Assembly (NCBI GenBank): GCA_029961685.1 | Contig: JARWKL010000013.1 | Span: 22,722,922-22,786,921, forward strand | Reading direction: 5' to 3' | Source of the DNA: Aristolochia californica | Taxonomy: Eukaryota; Streptophyta; Magnoliopsida; Piperales; Aristolochiaceae | Length of the DNA: 64,000 nt | In this document: positions 9,837-21,631 of the stretch, in pieces | Layout of the letters: every line of letters starts with the position of its first letter | Numbering within the stretch: the first letter of the stretch is position 1 | Program-made: the position numbers and the translations under genes | The notes under the pieces: model-generated | Told to the model about the DNA's origin: nothing | Databases searched by the model: none | The model's input: the letters and a program-made list of their open reading frames with translations, nothing else

Positions 9837-12800
9837 ATGGATGCGTTCTCATCATTTTTCCAGTCTCATTCATCGTATGGAAGAGGTTGGAACTCTGATT
9901 CGTTGAAGAACTTTCGGCAGATCTCTCCTGTCGTCCAAAATCATCTCAAACAGGTATTGGGGAACTTCCTGAATTTTGCCACCTTCACCATTCCATGGAC
10001 TGTTTTCTTTTTATCCATGAGGTTCTGCTTGTGCGGACGTTTGCCCGTTCAAGATTTCTGGGTTTGAAGTTTTTTAGGTTCTCGTGGAGGTCTGACACAT
10101 CGATTCATGTGATTGTTTTTCATAATTTCAATTGCGATATGGTGTCGGACTTTTTTTTAATGACCTTTCGTCGTAATTTGTTGCTTGTCTTGAGAAATTT
10201 CCCATCTTTTCGTATTTCTCTGGTTTATTGTCTGTTTTTGGACGGTGTCCTTCTTGAATTTTAAATTTAGTGTTCTAATTTTGTGGTATTTGGGATCTCT
10301 CTCATTTGCGTTGCTATTTTTCTTTGAATATGTTTCGATGTTTTCGACCATGTTCTTTGTTGTTGTTTTGCAGGTTTATCTAACACTATGTTGCGCACTG
10401 GTTGCTTCCGCTCTTGGAGTTTACCTGCATCTCCTGTGGAACATCGGAGGCTTGTTAACCATCTTCGGGTTCATAGGAAGTGTTTTCTGGTTGCTCTCGT
10501 CACCTCCATACAATGAGGTATGTCTCTTCGCCTTTTCTTGTGTATTTATTTTCAAGTTATTTTTGTAGATTTGTTTTTTATTCATTTTCTTGAACAGAGG
10601 AAGCGCGTAGGTCTTTTGATGGCAGCTTCTCTTTTTGAAGGTGCTTCTGTTGGTCCTCTTATTGATGTAGCTATTGAGTTTGATCAGAGGTGGGGCAACT
10701 TCTCCATATCGGTACATTTTGTAGTTCGTTCTCTTCATGTAACTTTCTTGGCGGTAGCTAGTGATAATTGGACTGTATGCAGATGAACATGGATTTTATG
10801 ATGTGGTGCATGCCTGTGCCTCTGGATTTTTGGTCTTCATTAATTTCTGTGAGAGGTTATATTTGCGTTGTTTATGTTTGGTCTCTTTCGTTATCAAAGA
10901 TTATGTCAACTTCCTGCTACATGTTTGTCATGTAGCTCATGTCGCCTAACTTTAGACATGTATTATGCATTTAGTGCAAGGTGCATGGCCTGCTTCATTC
11001 CATTGAAATGATAACCGCCCCTCTCCCCTTCCATGTAATTCAGACAATAACATGCTTGTGGGATTTCTGTATGGGCTCAGAGTTTTTTTTCTTGTTTTAT
11101 CTGGAATTCTTGGAGGATATATTGGGCTATGGCTGAATGAATACTGTAGTCCGTTGAATAGTTCTGTTTTATGATTTTTATGTTTTCCATATCCATGCCT
11201 TTGCGGTCAGTGCATTCCTTATCATGTTTTCTGTTTGTGATCAACTGCATCATATTTTTTGAAGCAATAAATACTGTGGTGCATGCCTGTGCCTCTGGAT
11301 TTTTGGTCTCCATTAATTTCTGTGAGAGATATATTTGCGTTGTTTATGTTTGGTCTCTTTCGTTATCAAAGATTATGTCAACTTCCTGCTACATGTTTGT
11401 CATGTAGCTCATGTTGCCTAACTTTAGACATGTATTATGCATTTAGTGCAAGGTGCATGGCCTGCTTCATTCCATTGAAATGATAACCGCCCCTCTCCTC
11501 TTCCATGTAATTTATGTAGCTTTTGGGACATTAACACGCTTGTGGGATTTCTGTATGGGCTCAGAGTTTCTTTTCTTGTTTTATCTGGAAATCTTGGAGG
11601 ATATATTAGGCTATGGCTGAATGAATACTGTAGTCCGTTGAATAGTTCTGTTTTGTGATTTTTATGTTTTCCATATCTATGCCTTCACGACCAGTGCATT
11701 CCTCATCATGTTTTCTGTTTGTGATCGACGGCAGCAATGAATTCTGTGGTTTGTTTAACAGTTTTTTTTTTTTTTTTTTTGTATTTTTAGGCTTTTATGT
11801 TTGTGCCGTCAATACTTTGTGCATTCCTTGTTAAGGAATAAACGCATGGATTAGTGAGTACAAAGATCTTGAGTAATTTATTAGTTGGGAAATAGGCTTC
11901 CTAAGCTGGCTAGTCATTTTGGGATGGGTTTTGGACCCAACTTTACATTCCTCGTCATATTCTCTGTTTGTCATTGATTGCAAAATATTTTTGAAGCTCG
12001 AGTATAAGATTGCCAACTATTATTCACAAACCAGATATTGAATGAAACTTCTTTATACTTCCATCTTAATGGTTTTCCTCATAATGTGTCTACTCCTTAT
12101 GCATAAATATATGAAATTATGTAATGCTATTTCCGCATCCTTTACCTTACCGGTTTGTCAGCACTAATGATCAGATCAAGTTGATGCTGCTGCTGCTGCT
12201 TGTGGTGGCTATTTTATGTTGTTAAATATTGTGGCATCGAGGTTTACAGTTGGAAACTGAAAATTTCATATGCAGCATCCTCATAACTGCCTTCGTTGGG
12301 ACTGCTGTGGCCTTTGGATGTTTCTCAGCAGCAGCCACCATAGCAAGGCGAAGGGAGTTTCTCTACCTTGGAGGTTTGCTGTCTGCGGGCCTATCGATTC
12401 TCATGTGGCTGCAGATTGCATCCTCAATTTTTGGAGGTTCCACTACCATCTTCAAATTTGAGGTATATGGTCCATGGTTCTACCGACCTGCACACATATT
12501 TTTTTGCAACCTAATTCCTCTTCTTTTTGGTACATATAATTGGGGTTACTGATTTTGTGTTGTTACCTCATCCACTTCTTCAGCTCTACTTTGGTCTGCT
12601 GGTTTTCCTGGGTTACATGGTAGTGGACACTCAGGAGATAATTGAGAGAGCTCATTATGGTGATCTGGATTATGTGAAGCATGCCCTGACCTTATTCACC
12701 GATTTCGTTGCTGTTTTCGTGAGAATCCTTATTATCATGGTAAGTACTTGCATGTGATTTTGATCTTGTACTTGTGGCTCTGACGATTGATATATATCAT

Positions 12801-12864
12801 GATCTTACCGCGAGTGCAGCTGAAGAACGCCGGTGAGAAGTCCGATAAGAAGAAGAAGAGGTGA
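9837..12864 (+). CDS. BI-1: Bax inhibitor-1 (BI-1), six exons
   Basis: BI-1 is an ER membrane protein of the TMBIM family that suppresses stress-induced programmed cell death and affects calcium leak from the ER. Exons: 9837-9953, 10374-10517, 10598-10689, 12276-12462, 12584-12739, 12820-12864. All junctions are GT-AG and phases close without stops, giving 246 aa, the usual plant length. Visible hallmarks are the N-terminal MDAFSSFFQSHSSYGRGW, hydrophobic helices such as LTLCCALVASALGVYLHLLW, then GYMVVDTQEIIERAH, the FVRILIIML segment, and a lysine-rich tail EKSDKKKKR needed in the family for function. The third exon ends AG|gtgggg, which gives the expected Ser at the join. The MsrA gene starts about 590 bp downstream on the same strand. 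Confidence 0.95.
10803..11748 (+). repeat. 473-bp tandem duplication inside BI-1 intron 3
   Basis: A unit beginning gtggtgcatgcctgtgcctc starts at 10803 and again at 11276, and the two copies are nearly identical for about 470 bp. A further start (gtggtttg) at 11746 and scattered similarity at 11940-12000 (catattctctgtttgt, atatttttgaagct) suggest a decayed third copy. It lies wholly within the 1586-bp intron, so the protein is not affected. Confidence 0.88.
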
Positions 12865-13455
12865 AGTTAATACTTAAAAGTTGACCATTTTTTCCGCTTT
12901 TTTTGGTTTCTCCCTGGAGGAAACACGGTACTTGTAGAGATGTTTTCTAACTTATGTGGATATAACAAACGTTCTGTGGATTTCTGTGTGGCATTGAATG
13001 GCCACCTTCAGGGGGTTGATATTGATATGTTCACGGTCTACTCTTATTTTGGTGGATAAATAAAAGATATCTTCCACGGGTGCAGGCCTAGAAATAAAGA
13101 TTGCCGCTCAAATATTGAAGAAAGAAGAGTTCAGAGTGAGTAGATACTAAGAGATGAATTTGGGGACAAGTTGGTATTTAAATATTTAAATATTTTAAAA
13201 TTTTAATTATTAATTTGTCCTTTAATTTTGTAAGTCAATTCTCTATATTTAAAATTTGACTATCTACGAAATTACTTCAAAATTTATAAACGATAAAACT
13301 TACAATCCTGTTACGTGTAGGTCTTATGGTTGATTTCTCTTGGGCTACGTCATAAATAGATTATTAATTAATTAATTATATATGCCACCAAAGGCACCCA
13401 CGACCTCTTCTTATCCGCCCTTCGTCTCGCCTTCTTCGCCACGCTAAAACGAATA
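12865..13455. other. BI-1 3' region and MsrA promoter region
   Basis: About 590 bp separate the two genes. The first part is T-rich and is probably the BI-1 3' UTR. The tatatatgcc at about 13378-13387, roughly 70 bp before the MsrA ATG, is the best TATA candidate, followed by a pyrimidine-rich leader. Nothing else is seen. Confidence 0.5.
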
Positions 13456-16400
13456 ATGCTCCTTCATTTGGTTACTCCAGCGTCCCTCACGACCCCTGTG
13501 CTCGCCTCTTCTCGATTCTCTCTCCGTCTCGGCAAAGTACCTGTAAATTCCTCCACCTTCCCTTATAATTCCCGAGGACCCTCCTTCGTTCTCCGGCCCA
13601 TGAGCTGGCTCGGGAAATTAGGGTTCGGAAACCGGGCGACAGGCACCATGGATTCTTCTTCGGTTTCTTCGATTGCCCAGGGGCCTGATGACGACATCCC
13701 CGCTTCCGGCCAGGAGTTCGCCCAGTTCGGTGCCGGCTGCTTTTGGAGTGTCGAGCTTGCGTACCAGAGAGTTCCGGTCGTCTCCAAGACGGAAGTCGGA
13801 TATTCTCAGGGCCTTTTACATAATCCGACTTACGATGATGTTTGCACTGGAACCACGAACCATTCGGAGGTTGTTAGGGTTCAATACGATCCTAAGGAGT
13901 GCAGTTATGAGACCTTGTTGGATGTGTTTTGGTCTCGGCACGATCCTACGACGCTCAATCGCCAAGTAACTTATTTCCTTGCGATTAAATTCTGTAGTGA
14001 TAGTAATTCTTTGGGACGGAATAGTACTTCAGCATTCGACTTCTTACTCACAAATCTTTGATTCTACTACGTGTTTTTCTCTTTGACCCTACTGTCTGAA
14101 TTGACTTGGGACGCTTGCAAAAAAACATCAAAACGTCAGTTGCTCCTGAATTTTTTGCTTGACAAGTGCCCCTGCTCTAAATTGAGAGTTATACTCACCC
14201 ATACTACTTGTGGGTATGTTGGGAAACCTGTAGTTGATTGGGGAATATGTAAAGTACCTGTAGGCTAAAGGTTCTGCGGATAATGTGTAAGAGTAAAGAC
14301 TATGGGCGAAGGCTCATACGTGGGCCTCGCCATTTGGAACCCTTATCTCATAAAAGTTTCATTTTACTTACCAGTACTGTTCTGTCGCGTCTTTCACTGC
14401 CTCTGGTCATTAAGTGAGGTGGGAGCCGCATTTTTTAATTATGACACCGTTTAATTATATACCATAAGCATTTCAAAAAAATTATATGCCTTAAGCATTT
14501 AAAAAAAACTAATTTACCTTAAGCATTTAAAAAAAAATTATGCCTTAAGCAAATTATATAAGAATACCATCTGGCCATCTTTAAGGTTGGCTGTAATATG
14601 TGAGCTTTTTGGAAAGGATAAGTGGAATTTCTATTTCTTTCCTTCCGTTATTCTTTATTTAAGTGGCTTGTTTGAGCTCCATTTTCCTGGTCTTCACATA
14701 AAAGCCTAGATCCTTATATCATCAAACTTGTGGGCAATAGAGGTTGCCTTACCCTTCGACCAAAACACCGTTAGTGGGTCTAACTAGGATGAAAACTTTC
14801 TGATGGTAAAGCCAATTTCTTTGGCAAATAAACTTCTTTCTTATTTCTTATTGATGAGGTGGTGCCTAAATACTTTCAATAAAGCCACTCCCTCCCTCCT
14901 ATGTTGTAGGTTGCTTCTTTTGTGTTAATAAAATACCACTTCTCCCAAAAAAAAGTGTGAAAAAGGAGGATCAAGAAAAGGAAGCAAGGAAACACAGGAG
15001 GGATGCTACTGTGATGAAAGCAAGCAAGGAGGCTTTATCACAATGAAATGAGTTGTCCATGTTAGATAATTATGGATGCAACTCTTGAGTAATTGTAGTT
15101 TTGATTGTGTTTGATTACCATATGTGAAGGATCCTAGGTGTATTTGCCCGTTTGTTTATGCTTTTAGTGTCTACTTGCTTTGTCTGAAACACTGAAACAA
15201 ATTAATTATGAATGTCATAGTTGAGCTGTCCATGGGAAACTTTTCCATAGCCTCTGAGGCTGGACATAAAAGTGCTAAGATCATCTTCAAATGAAGAAGT
15301 GCCAAGGTCAACAAGGTGGAAAGTATTTGTTGAGTCAGTGGATAGTTGTCTATTAAGGCACTATCATTACCTTCAAATTGGTCATTGTGATGCCTTGGAA
15401 GGGCATATGAAAACAGGAAACACATAGTTAGATATGAATTAAAGTATTTTACATGTGTTAGTAACTAAAGGGCATTTTTTTCATATTAAAATTTTTTAAG
15501 CACCTTTTTGTTCTTATTATTGTCAGGCACACTGTGTCATGGTTTGCCACTTTGTAATATGATATGTTTGTAGTTTGAAGTATCAGATTTTGGAAAGGCA
15601 GATATTATGTGTATGAATTGATACCAACTAAAACAAAGGCCTCATTAGCAGACATATTAGGCTTTCAGGTATTCATCAAAGGGCACATAATCAATATGTA
15701 GGAGTCAAAATGGGTGATTGAAGAAACAGGTAAAGGGTGTTCCATTACCTGCTCCGTTTACCTACCTCTTATTTCATTTCTAAAGAGGCTGTCAGTTTTC
15801 ATTTATGTACTTGTTTACTTATGGTTTTGTAGGTAAATAACTTGGTAAGTATTAAAAATCTCTAAGCATTTATATAAAATGAATAAAATGGAAGTGCATA
15901 TTTTAATAATAAGAGTAAACACTGTCACCAACATACAATTTGTACATCACAAATGAGTCTAATACTCATTATTTGATAGCTGTTAAATGGTGGGAATGTT
16001 ACTTGTGCAACAGTAGCATGAAATCTGCCACTAAAAGTTGTGGGCCAGTAATGAGCCTGCGTGATCATTATTTAAGGGAGACAGAAAGTTGGGACTATAA
16101 TGCAAGCAAATACAGTATGAAACTTGCTATATATGATTGTTATTTAAGGGATGCAGAAGTTGGCACTACAGTGCATGGAACCACAGTATGAAACCTGCTA
16201 CTACTGTGTAGTGCTATGCGGTGTGAAATTTATTACCATATTGTGAAACATGAGCTACTTCGGTGTGAAGCTTGGTGTCATCATGTGACACAACATGAAG
16301 CTTGCTACTGCACTGTGAAACTTGCTACCACAATATGATGGTATTGCAGTGGAAACTATTGAAATATGAAACGTGAATCAAAGTATGGATGCTTTATGGA

Positions 16401-19400
16401 AATTATGCAAAATTACTGAAGTACCCTCTTTATAACCTTGTAATCTGATTATCTGATAGATACTACTAATATTCCTTCCATTTAATAAACAGTGTAGGCG
16501 TAACCCAGTAAAATTAACTGCATCCTTATATGAGTAAATTTTTTATATTTTATATCCGTTTATAATTGGATGGATTAATGGGTAGATTGAATCTTAACTC
16601 CCCTATCTATGGCTAACTACTCTTGTCTCTTCTTGTTTGCTGGGTGATGGCGATGGCCAGTGTTGGAGTGTTGCTAGACCCGTGATCTTCACTTTTTTGT
16701 TGGGAGGAAGCAAATATCAGTTCTAAAAATCAATATTTTTTTTCCTTTTTTGAGAATTTTGAGAATAAAGGAAGTTAGTGTGGACCTTAGGAGTCCAAAC
16801 GCAGGGATAGGTTGCTTGGAACTGTCCTAGCAGAGTAAATCTTCCAAAAGTTTTTGATGAACCATCACTAATGTAGTGTGTTAAAATTCATGTGAGGGTA
16901 TTTTGGTCATTATATTCTTCTTGTATGGTCCTCTAGAAGTATTGGTAAGCTGGATACCTTATTAGAAGTATATGTTTCAATTTTCAGGTTATTCTGAATT
17001 GTATTTTGTGAGTTATGGAGGGATAACATATTTGGTCACAACGAGCTTCTTTTCTCTTTGTGCCCTTTAGGGTTTCAGCAAGGAAACCCTTGTTCTCTCA
17101 ACTATTTGCTGCATCAATTTCAAAGATGAAATAAGCAAAAGGGATCAATGGTGAGAGTGAGAGGAGAATAGGCGAGAGTGAGAGAAAGTGATTGTCAGGG
17201 ATGCAGGCGAGTGGATTGATGAGGCGCGACATAAGCTTCTTGATGGCCATGGGGAGCACGGATTGATGATGAATCAGGAAGAAGATCTTGGCTGGCAGGT
17301 GGTAACTGAAAGAAAGAGTCGGCACGCTACAACCAATCTGGCAAGATCCAGAGTCTTTAGATACGAAAACTCTACCCTCAAGTTTGACGAACTGAAAGGT
17401 AAGGTAGTTAAAATTACAGCTATCAGCGAAAATTGCTTATACGTCATTAGAATTCCCGGACCAGTTCAAAACTCTTTCCTGGCTTAGCTTCAATCATTAT
17501 CATAGTGACGACAATCATACTCGATTGAAGGAAATATGGGAAAGAAACTTTCAGTTTATCATCTTGGTCTTCCAATACTGAAGAACTGAATTCAAAATAG
17601 TCCACCTTCATGATGGTATTGTCCTCAGGTGCATCTATTTTCTTCAATTGGCTGAGGATGGATTTGATTGGCACTACCTCATCACAACAATTGTAGAGGT
17701 TAAATTGGTTAACCTCACCAATTAGTCGAATCACTCCCTTCCGAAACATCCAGCATCAGTAACAGAGCATAGTCCCACCACCCAGCCCCATCCCTTAGTG
17801 CTGTAACAGCCACCACCACCGCCATCACCACTGCCACCGCCACACCCACCAATACACCCAATATGACCTGTTCATCACATACCCCAACCACAGCCAATGC
17901 TGATTAGTTCAAGCAAGCCATCTTTCTCCCCACTGACTGCCTCAATACTGGTTGAGCCTACCTAACAAACAACATTGTTGCCTATATCAGATGTAGTCTC
18001 TGCTAGCAATCTGAACTTGGAACCTGGATCAAAGCTTCTTGGCAACTTACCTATACACCAGTCATCTCCTTCATTGGCAACAGCAGGTGACTCATCTTAC
18101 TTGAATCTCTTGAGGATCAATCTCGCATTCTCGACTTGTGGACAAAAAATTCTGCCATTCCTTGCCATTGATGTTACATATGGGAAGCCATCGCACCAAA
18201 CGGACCACATGGACAATGGCTTTGAATCTACAACTCTTACCTCTGGAGCTCTGGAGCATAAAGACATTCACTTCCATTGGCGATTGCTTTGGTTGCATTG
18301 TGGAAATCGATGAGGCAACATGTGAATGCCACCGGATGGATTTTGGCTGGATTTTGAATGACCCAAAAGGAAGCATCAAAGATTCATGGATCAATCTCCA
18401 AATCCCTAACAACATACTTACCATACAAGTCCAACTGGAGAATCCCACAAGCCAAAACATGAAGATCAAGGAAGACGAAGCAAGTCTCCACCGAGTCAAC
18501 CCAGTCTCAAATCGACTCATAGAATGAACCCTCCCTGGCCCACCTAGCCATGGAATCATGCAGTTTGTTTTCAAATTCAAAATTTGAATTTCACTCTAGC
18601 ACAGCTATAAACCAGCTTACTCAAAACATGATGACCGACCAACCTGTCAGTAGTCAAAGCAACACTCTGCTGCATGAAACTGATAGGAAACCTGCCTTCA
18701 CCAAACCAACCAGAAAGTGCTACTTCTACTCTCAGTTAAAACCCAGTCGTTGACCTTGAAACTGCCTCCTTTAGCCCCAATGAGAAATACCCAAAGCCAC
18801 CAGATTCTTCCCCCGGCCTTCCTCTAAACCTATGTCAGGGAAAAGCTGGTCTTGCCTCTCTCTCGACCCTACTTTCTGAAGCCAAATACTGCAACCCTTC
18901 TAACCCTAGTTAGAAAAATCATGTTGGCGAGCCCATCCAGTAGCAAGGAATTCTCTTTAGAACTGACTCTAGATACAACACCACTCAGAAAGCTAACTTT
19001 CAAACTCTTTATCTTTCAAAAGCCAACTGAATGAGGACTTAGGGGAGACAGAGGTGGATAATTTTGAGGCCTAGCAACCAAAGAAAACTCAATTAAATGA
19101 GCCCAACATCCTCAAAGGAAAAGGTTACCTAATTGACCACAAAAGCACATCAGAGGTGGGATGCTGGCTATTTGAGAATCAAAAGAACAAATTTGATTAG
19201 GAAACATGGAACAAGATAATTGACCTTGCTGATTGCTTCCAGCAAAAGATGAATCCAACAGAAGGTAACCTAGGAGTCGAGAAGAACAAGAAAGGTAGAA
19301 AATGATCATTGTCTCATGGAATATAAGAGGAGTCGGTAAAGCAAAGAAGAGAGCCTCCATTTGTGCTTGACTCTAATTGAAGAAAGCCAATCTTATTGTT

Positions 19401-21631
19401 CTTTAGGAAACCAAGATGAGCTCTATTGCTGATTTGATTGTCTGAGGCTTATGTGCCATCACTTAGCCCAAATGGTTCACCCTCCCGGCTTGTCGGTATA
19501 TGGGTGGTGTTCTTACCATTTGGAAAGGCTCAATTCTGGAGATTCAAGACCATACTATTGGTGAATTCTCCATTGGCATAAAATTTGGGGACCGTGAAAA
19601 CAAAGTCACCTGGTGTCTCACTGGCGGCTATGGTCCTTCCACCTACCAGAGCAGAACTGAATTCTGGGAGGAACTCTACGGACCATCAACCCTTGGGACA
19701 ACCCGTGGCTGTTAGCAGGTGACTTCAATACGATCAGATTTTTGTAATGACAAGTCCCCACCTTTTAGGAAGATCTTCTCCATGCGGGCAATTCAATGAC
19801 TTCATTGGAGGATTTGAACTTGACGAAATTCTGACATCTGGAAAGCACTTCACATGGAGCAATGGTCACAGCAACCCGATCCTTTGCTGCTTGGACAGAT
19901 TCCTTGCAACTTCTGCTTGACTGCAAATTTACACCAACTTAATGGGCTCGGTCACTGGAAAATTGATTTCTCACCGTTGGCCGATTCAACTTGACTCCAA
20001 ATCCATCATTTGGAGTCACAAACCGTTTCACTTTGAGAACTACTGGTTGGAGGACAAGGACTGTTGCCACCTCATGGAGACCTGGTGTACTGAATTTGCA
20101 GTCAATTGCCTGAAGGGGGGAGAGGTGGCAATGAAATTAAAATACTTGAAGTCGAAGCTTTGGGAATAATCCAAAGCCAATTGTGCTTCCTTGATCGCCC
20201 AAAGAGAGCCTTGTAGCACCATAATGATTCCCTCAACTTGCTTGAGGAAGGTAGAAATCTCACTCAACTGAATTTTCAATAGCATCATGGCTTTGGCCAT
20301 GCTTCAAAATATCAACAACTAGTGAAAGGATTATTTGGAAACAACGGCTCTGATACAAATGGCTGAAAGAAGGGGATGCCAACACCTGCTTCTTCCAGTC
20401 TATTGCCTTGGCCCGTAGGCAATCCAACAAAATCAGCTCTCTCCTTATTGGCAATAGCTGATTTCTGCTAGATCCGGGATTACTAATGAAGTCTTAAAGT
20501 TCTACTCAGATCTCTACACGGAAGAGGACTTCAACCGTCCATTCATTGACCACCTTCCAGTCAACTGAATCTCTATCCAGCTACATACATTCCTTGAGAG
20601 CTACATTTGCTGGAAAGTGCAGGATGGTAAGAAAGTAGTTTGGCACACCTGGAAGAGAACGTAATTAGTGTGAGGCGACTAGCAAGGGATAAATATTTAT
20701 CTTTCCAGGATGATAGCTTTCTTTTGAGTTTTTTGAGGGCCTTCTGTTCCTTTTCTTCTTTTTGGTCTAACATCTTCAAGCATCTTGGTATGAAGAAGGT
20801 TTACATCATAAATGTTGAACATCAGTTGTATGGGTTTAAAAATTTATGCTGGTGTGAATCCTGTGCTGGTGCCGCGTGACAAGAAGAAATGTAAATTCTG
20901 AAATATCCTAAAGATGGCATTGTGGGAAGAGTATTGTTTTCTACTATTTTCTGAATAACTATAAGTTAGTAATGAATCTTCTTAAATTGTCAACTTGGTA
21001 CTGTTAATAAATGCATGTGGACTTTCTAAAATTCCAGAAAGCAGGATCAACTAGGGCTGGGCTCTTCTTGTTTTTACAATATGATTCAACGTGCCATGTC
21101 CGTGTTACTTTGGTTTAACTAAAAAGTGCTCAGTTCAGTTTTTTTTTTTTTTTTTCTCTTCTTTTTGACATTTGCATTAGTGCATTATGAATTTATGTAG
21201 AAGATTAAGTTGATGGGATAAATATGTGAAATGTCTCCACCGTTAAGAAGCATGCAGCTGTCTTATTTGAATTTTTTCGACAGTTTTAGGCTTGACTAAG
21301 CTCAGCAAGATGTTACATAGCTAAAGCCACGATTTTTTATAAAAAAAGTGCCTTTTAAATCTAAGTTGTGTACTTGCAGGGAAACGATGTGGGAACACAG
21401 TACCGATCTGGAATATACTACTACACACCAGAGCAGGAAAAAGCAGCGAGGGAGTCCGTGGAGAAGCAACAGAAGGTCTTGAACAGAAGGATTGTGACAG
21501 AGATTCTACCAGCAAAGAAGTTCTACAGGGCCGAAGAGTATCACCAGCAATACCTTGAAAAAGGAGGTCGATTTGGTTTCAAACAATCAACTGAGAAAGG
21601 ATGTAACGATCCCATTCGATGCTATGGCTAA
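13456..21631 (+). CDS. MSRA: Peptide methionine sulfoxide reductase A, plastid-type, two exons
   Basis: The enzyme reduces methionine-S-sulfoxide in proteins back to methionine, repairing oxidative damage. Exons are 13456-13965 and 21380-21631 (CAA|gtaact ... ttgcag|GGA), joining in frame to 253 aa. Residues 1 to about 60 are rich in Ser, Arg and Leu and poor in acids, as in a chloroplast transit peptide, so a plastid form is inferred. Cys95 in [17 protein letters not shown] is the catalytic cysteine. Cys245 and Cys251 near the C-terminus ([11 protein letters not shown]) are in the usual place for resolving cysteines. [16 protein letters not shown] and [23 protein letters not shown] are family hallmarks. 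The single 7414-bp intron is unusually long and holds a broken LINE and small repeats. Confidence 0.94.
14448..14572 (+). repeat. AT-rich short tandem repeat in MsrA intron
   Basis: About four copies of a 30-33-bp unit, ccttaagcattt followed by an A run and attatat or aatt, lie in a row. They are imperfect. Confidence 0.7.
15985..16385 (+). repeat. Irregular GTGAAACTTGCTAC-type minisatellite in MsrA intron
   Basis: Short motifs such as tatgaaacttgctata, tatgaaacctgctact, gtgaagcttggtgt, atgaagcttgctactgc and gtgaaacttgctaccac recur at uneven spacing over about 400 bp. Two longer copies, gattgttatttaaggga.gcagaagttg and gatcattatttaagggagacagaaagttg, lie within it. Confidence 0.65.
17188..18530 (+). 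pseudogene. LINE ORF1-like remnants
   Basis: An open frame at 17188-17487 (99 aa) begins with W.V.ERKSRH-like basic sequence. A Pro/His-rich stretch follows (about 17780-17900). A frame at 18138-18527 contains [20 protein letters not shown], reminiscent of the region before the zinc knuckle in plant LINE ORF1. No intact zinc knuckle is seen. The assignment rests mainly on its position just before ORF2. Confidence 0.5.
19302..20640 (+). pseudogene. LINE ORF2 endonuclease domain, broken
   Basis: It starts at the ATG 19302 and stops first at codon 23. It continues in the same or neighbouring frames with [23 protein letters not shown] (about 19630-19690) and a GDFNTI motif near 19720, matching the AP-endonuclease fold used by plant LINEs to nick target DNA. 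It cannot make a protein. Confidence 0.8.

Larger units (their letters stand above)
17188..20640 (+). mobile_element. Broken LINE (non-LTR retrotransposon) in the MsrA intron
   Basis: An ORF1-like region (about 17188-19200) is followed by an ORF2 start at 19302. ORF2 begins [17 protein letters not shown], the hallmark opening of the plant LINE endonuclease. Later parts read, in shifting frames, as [26 protein letters not shown] and [20 protein letters not shown], all typical of the stretch between endonuclease and RT. Many stops and frameshifts are present. The RT catalytic core, zinc finger, RNase H and poly(A) tail are absent. The 3' part is missing, the opposite of normal 5' truncation. 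Confidence 0.82.

Noticed and set aside
18092..18580. 162-codon minus-strand frame in the MsrA intron
   Set aside because: It is the reverse of LINE ORF1-like sequence. No independent domain is seen.
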